The translations under genes and the position numbers were made by a program. A stretch of DNA of 11,109 bases from Kiritimatiellota bacterium (GTDB lineage: Bacteria > Verrucomicrobiota > Kiritimatiellia > JAAZAB01), in NCBI GenBank assembly GCA_008636095.1, contig VSJD01000045.1, forward strand, positions 1 to 11,109. Direction: 5' to 3'. Positions 5,376 through 11,109 of the stretch are shown here, one piece after another (the stretch's first letter is position 1; every line of letters begins with the position of its first letter). The notes under the pieces were generated by a model that saw only the letters and a list, made by a program, of their open reading frames with translations, had not been told where the DNA came from and searched no databases.

Positions 5376-6584
5376 TTAATCCCTCCCCGCGACCACATCG
5401 CTGACTACGCGATTGAGCGCGGCCATCCCGTTTTTGCGGGCAAAGCGATTGACCACCAGTTCCCGGGCTTTGGTAGCCATAGTCGCACCCAAGTCAGCAT
5501 CAATAAGTAACAGGCGAATGCATTTCAACATTTGTCCGGGCGTATCCGCCAGCAAAAGCGTTTCGCCGCCCCCGGAGGGAATACCTTCTGCGCCCAGCGA
5601 GGTTGAAACCACCGGCACGCCACTGGCCATGGCTTCCAGAATTTTAGCGCGAAACCCGGAACCGATGCGGATCGGGCAGATAAACACCTTGGCCCTGGCC
5701 AGGTAAGGCCGGATGTCCTTGACTTCGCCGGTGACCACAATCTGCGGGTCGCGCCGCGCCAAGTCCCGGATTGACGACGTAACGCCCCGTCCAACGATAT
5801 AAAACTTGAGTTGTGGGTGCGTTTTTTTCAGTTGCGGCCAGACCGTGCGTACAAACCAATGAACGGCATCCCGGTTGGATTCGTTAAAATAATAGCCGAC
5901 AAAGATCAGGCTCTCTTCCCGTTCAACCACCGGGGCCGACGAATAATAATTCACATCCACGCCGTGCGGCACCACGGTGACACGGAGATTGGGCGCATAG
6001 TTCAGCAGGACATACCGCTCCTGGGGTGTAAGCACCAGCACGTGATCCACATTGCGGTACATGGCAAATTCGTACTGTTGAACCTGGTTGAACCCGATCC
6101 GTTTCATCAGCCACGCGGGCGACCAGCGATGGAAGCGAATGGTCGTCGCAAAGGCTTTCGTACAGCATTCGTGACAGGAAATGATGCGGCGCACCGCGGG
6201 CAGATACGGATTGCGATACAGATACTGCCCCATGGCAGAGAACTCGGCAATGACCACGTGAACGTGGGCGCGTTCCACCATCGCACCCACGCGACGGCGC
6301 ATGGCCCAGGAGCGCATCTCGCGAAACGGCGAAGGTATGGTGGAAAATAATTGGTTGGCCAACCGTTTGAGTGGCGCCTCCGCCTGCGGCGCCGGAAGCA
6401 GTTCGAGCTCCGTCACCAGCGCACGAATCCCTGCCACGTAGGGTTCATCTTCCGGGCGCATGAATGAAAGCAGGCTCACCTGATGGCCGCACTCCACCAG
6501 GTAGCGGATGCGATTATAAATGATGATGGACCCGCTGATACCCAAGGGGTGCGGCAGTAATTTTGTCAAAAAAAGAATTTTCAT
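5376..6584 (-). CDS. GT4-family glycosyltransferase
   Basis: A 402-residue GT-B-fold enzyme expected to transfer a sugar from a nucleotide-sugar donor to a glycan acceptor at the cytoplasmic face of the membrane. MKILFLTKLLPHPLGISGSI (1-20) is the typical N-terminal strand and glycine loop. The C-terminal Rossmann domain begins near LIFVGYYFNESNRDAVHWF (226-244) and includes FYIVGRG (261-267) and VVTGEVKDIRPYLARAKVFI (283-302). The donor-site segment GSGFRAKILEAMASGVPVVS (308-327) then GAEGI (331-335) follows. Glu317 is the retained glutamate of the EX7E motif; the first position is Ser309, as in many members of this branch. The start has only a weak AGGCAGAAAG site. No sugar or polymer specificity can be read. 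The GH2 gene lies 176 bases upstream on the same strand; operon membership is uncertain. Confidence 0.9.
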   Translation of the reverse strand: MKILFLTKLLPHPLGISGSIIIYNRIRYLVECGHQVSLLSFMRPEDEPYVAGIRALVTELELLPAPQAEAPLKRLANQLFSTIPSPFREMRSWAMRRRVGAMVERAHVHVVIAEFSAMGQYLYRNPYLPAVRRIISCHECCTKAFATTIRFHRWSPAWLMKRIGFNQVQQYEFAMYRNVDHVLVLTPQERYVLLNYAPNLRVTVVPHGVDVNYYSSAPVVEREESLIFVGYYFNESNRDAVHWFVRTVWPQLKKTHPQLKFYIVGRGVTSSIRDLARRDPQIVVTGEVKDIRPYLARAKVFICPIRIGSGFRAKILEAMASGVPVVSTSLGAEGIPSGGGETLLLADTPGQMLKCIRLLLIDADLGATMATKARELVVNRFARKNGMAALNRVVSDVVAGRD

Positions 6585-6627
6585 CCGGACTTTCTGCCTG
6601 AGAGCAACATATCATAGCACGCGCCAT

Positions 6628-6657
6628 CCGTCTTCCGTCTACAGTCTATCCAATGAT
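6628..6657. repeat. CCGTCTAYAGTCT repeat, left copy
   Basis: CCGTCTTCCGTCTACAGTCT followed by ATCC and AATGAT lies between the glycosyltransferase start and the GH2 stop. A related direct copy occurs at 9571-9601, just before mnmE. The shared core is CCGTCTAYAGTCTWTCC plus AATGAT, with a 4-base GATC difference. Confidence 0.6.
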
Positions 6658-6671
6658 ATTTAAACTTTTTT

Positions 6672-6688
6672 GCCCACGAAACACGGGC
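6672..6688. repeat. CACGAAACACGGGC repeat, left inverted copy
   Basis: GCCCACGAAACACGGGC here is the reverse complement, with one mismatch, of 9256-9272 on the other side of the GH2 gene. CACGAAA continues imperfectly to the right (GAGCACGAAAAT), which suggests a decayed tandem tract. The 17-base pair of copies brackets the GH2 gene. Confidence 0.65.
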
Positions 6689-6760
6689 ATGAGCACGAAA
6701 ATATAATTCATGCCAAAAACGATTTCGTTTATTTTGTTTTGGTTGAATTTAGTAGAGTTT

Positions 6761-9205
6761 TTACTTCTTTTCCGGCGATTCAATTTTACCAAGGTCAACT
6801 TGCGCCTCTTCCCAGAAAAGCGTATCCTCCACTGGTTTATTGTCAATTTCCCAGAAGTGGTTCATCACATCTTCCTTAATGACTCCGGCTTGAGTGGACT
6901 TGACCAGATATGCTTTGAAATCTGGTAGTTCCATAGCGCAGTCGGCGGCCAGTTCTGTGGCATGACCGATTAAAGCGCAAACCGCACTGGCGGTCGCTGG
7001 GTCTAAATTCGCGTGAGAAAAGTTGAAAGTGCAGACGACCAGATGCCCCTTTGCGACTTTCAAACTGAACAGATAGGAAAAATTGCGCAACGTATCGTCC
7101 GGCAGGAAATCCTTAATACCGTGGATCAACCCTTTCATGCGATCGCGTACGGGTTTATCCACGCCCCAGATCAACTCGTTGACCCGGCATGGAAAATGAT
7201 CAAGATTTATTTTATATCCGCCTTCGACCAGATAGTAATAATTCAGGTCGAAATAGCGACCTGATCCCATCGCCTGCTGAAAGAAATCTGCAGTTACGAT
7301 TCCACCCAGATTGTTGCCACGGTCCCATATGCACGGCTTGAAACGATCCAGCGCGCCAGGCAAATAATACTGATTGGCCTTCCTGTCGCGGTGATAATTG
7401 AGAATTACGGTTTTACCCGCTTCAAGATCGTAAAGGACGGAATCCTCGAAGACGTCGGTAAAGACCACGCTCCGGTCAAACCGGGCGTCTGAACCGGCGC
7501 AACGTAAAAAGTCTTCCAATTCCTTTTCGACAATTCTCATTTCCGGTCTTACCGGCAGAGTCGCCATCGGAAATACCCAGAACGGCCATTGATTACGCCA
7601 CTGCCGATGATAATTGCTCAATTCCGCTGCCAGCGTATATGCCGTCGGACGTCCGTCCTGGCATTCCATCTGCAGTTTTATTTTAACCAGCATCGCAAGC
7701 CCTTCAACCGGCGTGAATTTTTTACCGGAATATACCAGTTCCCCTGGTTTTCCGGCGGGGGCAAGATACAGCTTAAGGATACAGCCGTCGGAGTCTAATG
7801 GATAATAATTCGATAGATAAATGCCGATGCCAAATTCCTCCCGGCTGGCAAAATTTTCTTTTGGGAAATCGGCAAGTATTACCCGGTCGGAATTGAAATT
7901 ACGGAACCATTCGGCGTCGATGAATTTATCATTGTCAAAGCAGTCGACAATTCCGTTCTTATTTTCGTATTTCAGGCAATCCGAAAACTGCAACATTTCA
8001 TAACCACAGAGTTTACTGGCAAGGCGCAAGCGTTCAAGATAGGTTTTCATGCCTATCTTTTTGAAATGCTGCGAAGCCAGAATGTAATCCGGCATTTTCG
8101 TTTCCAGCTTCTTGGCGGCAATCAAAGCCGGCAGTTCGGTCATATAGCGCGGTTTTTTAATATGATTTTTTTCCAGATATTCGAGGCCGACCTTCTGACA
8201 GAACATATCAAACTCCCTGTTTAACACGGCGTAGTCGGGGACATCGATATAATGAACGCACTCGTGCGCCATGACCGGACGGATCGGATTGAGAGCGCGC
8301 CGGACGCTTATTACACCATGTGAAAATTCTTTTCGTTCCGACAGCGGACAACGATGCATCGATCCATTCATTTCCCAGCAGAAATCTTGGTTGAACATTT
8401 CCTGATGACGCTTAAACGGGAAATAATAGGCGATATGCTGGGTGAAAATATCCGCGCTCGTCCGGTCAAACTCGCCCCAGCCGGCATTATCCATGATCAG
8501 TTTGTGCGGCGCCAGCCCCCGACCGATCCGGTACATTTCATGAATCTCCGGCATACTTCCGGAATTGTGCATTTCATTCCCGAGACAGAAAATGGCCAGC
8601 GACGGATGATTGCGGAATCTGACAATGGTATCGCGCCATTTGTCCACATTCATGACAATTTTCTTCTTAAGACCTTTGTCGTCAAATTCATAATTATATC
8701 CCACTTCGATATGCACGAAAAGCCCGAGTTCGTCCGCTTGGTTGATAAATTCTTCGTCCGGAATCGTACTATGGAACCGCACCAGGTTGAATCCGTATTT
8801 CTTGGCCTGAAGAATGTTCTTTCGATAAAACTCTCGGTTCGATGCCCCGGTAAGATTCGGATGATCATGGGCGACAATCCCGCGGATGTATCCCCGGAAA
8901 TAAAAAAACGCACCGTTGACGAGAACTCTATCTGAACTGGTAGTGATATCATTATAACCGAAACGGAGCGTTTCCCTTCCCGCCTTCAGAAAATAAAGAA
9001 CAGGACGCTCCGGCGTCCACATGGACAGCCGACTGGCATCAAGCACAATAACAACCTCGCCGGTTGTAGTGGCGGTTTGATTGATGACCGGAGCAACGAT
9101 GATATTACTGTCCGAATCAATAATCGCTAGATTTTCCGACGGATGGGGAAGGTAAACCGTAACGGTTGCTTGAGCGGTATTGCTTCTTATAAAAATATTG
9201 TTCAT
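6761..9205 (-). CDS. GH2-type glycoside hydrolase lacking the N-terminal sugar-binding domain
   Basis: An 814-residue retaining glycosidase of the GH2 clan. Residues 1-85 look like the Ig-like second domain of GH2 enzymes, ending WTPERPVLYFLKAG (63-76). The TIM barrel then begins with FYFRGYIRGIVAHDHP (101-116), NILQAKKYGFNLVRFHST (130-147) and ADELGLFVHIE (157-167). The acid/base is Glu211 in LGNEM, and the likely nucleophile is Glu315 in RPVMAHECVHYIDVPD. An Ig-like segment follows, including the family-typical NQWPFWVFP (538-546), then a C-terminal region without a recognised domain. Typical GH2 enzymes carry a further 150-200 residue jelly-roll domain ahead of the Ig-like domain; it is absent here. 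An in-frame TAA lies directly before the ATG, and no Shine-Dalgarno or signal peptide is visible. 5' truncation or an unusual cytoplasmic variant are both possible. GC is about 42-47% by sampling, below the upstream neighbours. The substrate is unknown. Confidence 0.82.
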   Translation of the reverse strand: MNNIFIRSNTAQATVTVYLPHPSENLAIIDSDSNIIVAPVINQTATTTGEVVIVLDASRLSMWTPERPVLYFLKAGRETLRFGYNDITTSSDRVLVNGAFFYFRGYIRGIVAHDHPNLTGASNREFYRKNILQAKKYGFNLVRFHSTIPDEEFINQADELGLFVHIEVGYNYEFDDKGLKKKIVMNVDKWRDTIVRFRNHPSLAIFCLGNEMHNSGSMPEIHEMYRIGRGLAPHKLIMDNAGWGEFDRTSADIFTQHIAYYFPFKRHQEMFNQDFCWEMNGSMHRCPLSERKEFSHGVISVRRALNPIRPVMAHECVHYIDVPDYAVLNREFDMFCQKVGLEYLEKNHIKKPRYMTELPALIAAKKLETKMPDYILASQHFKKIGMKTYLERLRLASKLCGYEMLQFSDCLKYENKNGIVDCFDNDKFIDAEWFRNFNSDRVILADFPKENFASREEFGIGIYLSNYYPLDSDGCILKLYLAPAGKPGELVYSGKKFTPVEGLAMLVKIKLQMECQDGRPTAYTLAAELSNYHRQWRNQWPFWVFPMATLPVRPEMRIVEKELEDFLRCAGSDARFDRSVVFTDVFEDSVLYDLEAGKTVILNYHRDRKANQYYLPGALDRFKPCIWDRGNNLGGIVTADFFQQAMGSGRYFDLNYYYLVEGGYKINLDHFPCRVNELIWGVDKPVRDRMKGLIHGIKDFLPDDTLRNFSYLFSLKVAKGHLVVCTFNFSHANLDPATASAVCALIGHATELAADCAMELPDFKAYLVKSTQAGVIKEDVMNHFWEIDNKPVEDTLFWEEAQVDLGKIESPEKK

Positions 9206-9255
9206 TTACAAAATAATCAGCTGTTGACGACTTCGTTTCTTGGCGCACTCATTTC

Positions 9256-9272
9256 GCCCGTGTTTCGTGAGC
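9256..9272. repeat. CACGAAACACGGGC repeat, right inverted copy
   Basis: GCCCGTGTTTCGTGAGC is complementary to 6672-6688 at 16 of 17 positions. It ends on the first base of the MITE-like element. Confidence 0.65.
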
Positions 9273-9306
9273 TAGTGTAGTGTTTCATAAATACATTGAC
9301 TTTTGG
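9272..9306 (+). repeat. Left terminal inverted repeat of the MITE-like element
   Basis: It begins CTAGTGTAGTGTTTCATAAA and ends TTGACTTTTGG. It matches the reverse complement of 9516-9550 at 34 of 35 positions; the difference is ATACATTG here against ATACGTTG in the other copy. Confidence 0.9.
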
Positions 9307-9515
9307 CCGAAGGTTTTCCGCGCACCGGCCAGGCGCGCATGCGACGGGCATACCCAAAGGCCTGTCCTCGCATGCGCAACACCGCCGGGCGCGGAAAGCG
9401 TTCGGTCCCTTGGGGATGCGGCGGCGAATCCGGCGGGGCTGCGTTCCACGAGGCGGAACATACCTTCGGGTATGCTCACGCCTCGTGCGCCTTGCTCCGC
9501 CGGTTCGGCGCCGCA

Positions 9516-9550
9516 CCAAAAGTCAACGTATTTATGAAACACTACACTAG
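9516..9550 (-). repeat. Right terminal inverted repeat of the MITE-like element
   Basis: It begins CCAAAAGTCAACG and ends TTTATGAAACACTACACTAG. It is the inverted partner of 9272-9306, with one mismatch over 35 bases, which suggests recent movement or conversion between the ends. Confidence 0.9.
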
Positions 9551-9570
9551 ATCGTTCAAAACAAATTGCA

Positions 9571-9601
9571 CCGTCCGTCTATAGTCTTTCCGATCAATGA
9601 T
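9571..9601. repeat. CCGTCTAYAGTCT repeat, right copy
   Basis: CCGTCCGTCTATAGTCTTTC then CGATCAATGAT is a direct relative of 6628-6657. It lies 37 bases before the mnmE start, so it may contribute to the mnmE leader or promoter region. No convincing -35/-10 pair was identified there. Confidence 0.6.
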
Positions 9602-9637
9602 TGCAAAACCACCGGAATTTGCAAGAATCTCTGTTCC

Positions 9638-11005
9638 ATGAACGACCAGTCCGATACCATTGCCGCCATCGCTACCGCACCGGGCGAAGCCGGGATCGCC
9701 ATTATCCGTATTTCAGGAGTAGAAAGCCTGACGGTAGCTGACCGCATTTTTTATCATGCCGGAGAGCCACCATCGCGGAGGCCGCCGGGAGCCTTTATGC
9801 GTGGCTTTGTCAAATCTGGAGAGCATGTTCTTGATGAAGCTCTTTTGCTCGTCATGCGCGCCCCGCACAGTTACACGCGCGAAGATGTGGTGGAAATTCA
9901 ATGCCATGGGGGCTTTGTTTCCGCACGGCGTATTCTGCAGACGATATTAGCCTCAGGCGTGCGCCTGGCCGAGCCGGGCGAATTTACGAAACGGGCATTT
10001 TTAAACGGACGTATTGACTTGGTCCAGGCCGAGGCGGTTCTCGACTTGATTCGGGCGCAATCGGACCGGAGCGCCACGGCAGCCGTGGAACAGCTCGAAG
10101 GAAACTTAAGTGCTTCGTTTAACGATGTTTACGATAATATAGTCCGCGTATGCGCCGATCTTGAAGCAGCGCTGGATTTTTCAGAGGATGACGCGCCTCC
10201 AGCGCTTATCCCCGAGGTAACCGCGCAAGTACATCAGATCCTGGAGCAAATTCACTGCATGCTGGAAACCTGGGAAGAAGGGCATTTACTGCGCGAGGGC
10301 GCATTAGTCGTCATATCAGGCCGGCCGAATGTCGGTAAATCCACCTTACTTAATGCGTTACTTGGCAGAAACCGGGCCATTGTATCACCCATGCCAGGAA
10401 CGACCCGCGACACCCTCGAGGAGACGATTATCCTGAAAGGGATTCCTATTCGGCTTGTAGACACCGCCGGGTTACGAACCGCAACCTGCACTATCGAACA
10501 GGAAGGCATCAGGCGCGCTAGAAGTCATATGCAGAAAGCAGACCTCCACCTATATATTATAGATGCCTCTAAGCCTTTGGATAGTGAAGACGGTTCCCAT
10601 CTAAAATCATTAAGTACCGAGAAATCCATTGTCATTATTAACAAGACTGATTTGGGCATGCTTATCCAGGAAAAAGATATAGCTGGATTTATCAATATAA
10701 AAGCACAACTTAATACTGGTAAAGGACTTAAAGAAATACAACACCAAATAATCGAGCAATTAGGGCTCACTTATTCCGGACAGCCACACGCCGTAATTGC
10801 CGAGCGTCATAAAAAAATTCTTCAAAAATCTTATACGGACATAAAGGAAGCATTAAAAATTCTGGCATCAGGACATGATGAATCCATTGTCCTGGCAATT
10901 TCCCATTTAAGATTTGCCATTGAATCCTTAGGGCAGATTACTGGCAAAATTTATCATTCCGAATTATTGAATTCCATTTTTTCTAGATTTTGTATTGGAA
11001 AATAA
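9638..11005 (+). CDS. mnmE: tRNA uridine-5-carboxymethylaminomethyl(34) synthesis GTPase MnmE
   Basis: MnmE, with MnmG, modifies the wobble uridine (position 34) of certain tRNAs in the cytoplasm, using GTP hydrolysis and a folate-derived one-carbon unit. The 455 residues match the family length. The N-terminal domain opens DTIAAIATAPGEAGIAIIRI (6-25) and includes PGEFTKRAFLNGRIDLVQAE (113-132). The inserted G domain has GRPNVGKST (228-236), GTTRD (254-258), DTAG (275-278) and NKTD (335-338). The helical C-terminus ends in the diagnostic FCIGK (451-455). The ATG at 9638 is chosen because it places the conserved N-terminus correctly; an in-frame TTG at 9566 would add a non-conserved leader. 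No strong ribosome-binding site is visible. GC falls from about 55% in the first two thirds to about 30% near the 3' end. No MnmG gene is seen in the window. Confidence 0.97.
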   Translation: MNDQSDTIAAIATAPGEAGIAIIRISGVESLTVADRIFYHAGEPPSRRPPGAFMRGFVKSGEHVLDEALLLVMRAPHSYTREDVVEIQCHGGFVSARRILQTILASGVRLAEPGEFTKRAFLNGRIDLVQAEAVLDLIRAQSDRSATAAVEQLEGNLSASFNDVYDNIVRVCADLEAALDFSEDDAPPALIPEVTAQVHQILEQIHCMLETWEEGHLLREGALVVISGRPNVGKSTLLNALLGRNRAIVSPMPGTTRDTLEETIILKGIPIRLVDTAGLRTATCTIEQEGIRRARSHMQKADLHLYIIDASKPLDSEDGSHLKSLSTEKSIVIINKTDLGMLIQEKDIAGFINIKAQLNTGKGLKEIQHQIIEQLGLTYSGQPHAVIAERHKKILQKSYTDIKEALKILASGHDESIVLAISHLRFAIESLGQITGKIYHSELLNSIFSRFCIGK

Positions 11006-11020
11006 CTGAAATCAGGTTTT

Positions 11021-11044
11021 TTACCACGGATATCACGGATTACA
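11021..11044. repeat. CACGGATAT tandem tract after mnmE
   Basis: Starting 15 bases after the mnmE stop, TTACCACGGATAT and CACGGATTACA form imperfect 9-base repeats. It is a further decayed tandem repeat of the same general kind as those at 3685 and 5179. The remaining 65 bases to the window end show no recognisable feature. Confidence 0.55.
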
Positions 11045-11109
11045 GGCATGTGGTCTGTCAAGTTGTTTGAGTAAGAATTATTAATGTTTTTTCTTCAAAC
11101 TCTTTCAGA

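Larger units (their letters stand above)
9272..9550. mobile_element. MITE-like non-autonomous element, 279 bp
   Basis: The two ends are 35-bp inverted repeats that differ at one position only. Both ends read CTAG. This can be a 4-bp CTAG or a 2-bp TA target duplication; the flanks cannot settle it. No transposase is present. The core is very GC-rich and folds into two long stem-loops. The first spans roughly 9315-9397: TTTCCGCGC pairs with GCGCGGAAA-type sequence, and an inner stem pairs GCGCATGCGA (9335-9344) with TCGCATGCGC (9368-9377). The second spans roughly 9419-9514: CACGAGGCG (9447-9455) pairs with CGCCTCGTG (9479-9487), capped by CATACC-TTCG-GGTATG (9459-9474). Open frames across it on both strands are treated as by-products of the GC-rich symmetry. 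It fills most of the gene-free 9206-9637 stretch; the remainder holds only short repeats. Confidence 0.87.

Noticed and set aside
6661..6688. GCCC/GGGC hairpin beside a T-run as a terminator for the GH2 gene
   Set aside because: The T-run lies on the plus strand before the stem. On the transcribed minus strand it becomes an A-run after only a 4-bp stem, so it does not fit an intrinsic terminator in the needed direction.
9280..9542. Open frames of about 85 codons on both strands, each starting FHKY(I/V)DFW from the MITE ends
   Set aside because: The matching N-termini simply translate the two inverted repeats. They begin at GTG without a ribosome-binding site, and the rest is low-complexity Arg/Ala/Gly-rich sequence from the GC-rich stems.
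9566..9637. A sigma70 promoter for mnmE built on TTGCAC and TATAGT
   Set aside because: TTGCAC (9566-9571) and TATAGT (9580-9585) are only 8 bases apart, and no suitable partner box is found at about 17 bases for either.

Overview
The window looks like a chromosomal stretch from an uncultivated bacterium, most plausibly of the PVC superphylum (Kiritimatiellota, Lentisphaerota or a relative). That placement is an inference. It rests on a two-domain nucleoside diphosphate kinase, an intracellular-type GH2 glycosidase, a moderately high GC core with AT-richer patches, and intergenic gaps filled with decayed short tandem repeats and small palindromes. No tRNA, rRNA or CRISPR array was seen.

Layout. 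Positions 1-2371 hold one minus-strand operon: an ArsR/SmtB repressor, a PF03773 (DUF318/ArsP-type) permease, a small CPKC thioredoxin-fold protein and a DGC-domain putative zinc-binding protein cut by the window edge. A clear sigma70-type promoter (TTGACC, 17 bp, TATAGT) with an overlapping palindrome precedes the repressor and leaves almost no leader. The set reads as metal(loid)-responsive efflux, probably of an arsenical. Positions 2491-3654 (minus) encode a 387-residue tandem NDK whose first domain lacks the catalytic histidine. It is divergent from an RsmB/NOP-type rRNA cytosine methyltransferase (3832-5145, plus). Their shared 177-bp gap holds a heptad repeat and a 27-bp palindrome. The methyltransferase gene carries an in-frame palindromic element.

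Positions 5146-5375 are a convergent gap with a hairpin-riddled repeat tract. A family 4 glycosyltransferase follows (5376-6584, minus), then an 814-residue GH2-type glycosidase (6761-9205, minus) that begins at the Ig-like domain and so appears to lack the usual N-terminal sugar-binding domain. The glycosidase is AT-richer than its neighbours and is bracketed by related repeats.

Positions 9206-9637 have no gene but hold the most striking feature: a 279-bp MITE-like element (9272-9550) with 35-bp terminal inverted repeats matching at 34 positions, bounded by CTAG at both ends, and with two long GC-rich stem-loops inside. mnmE, for the tRNA wobble-uridine GTPase, follows on the plus strand (9638-11005). 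Its last third is abruptly AT-rich. The rest is another decayed tandem repeat and unassigned sequence.

The genes do not form one pathway. The arsenical-type operon is a coherent module. NDK, the rRNA methyltransferase and MnmE are housekeeping genes. The GT4 and GH2 pair concerns glycans, but a 176-bp gap and different base composition argue against a tight operon.
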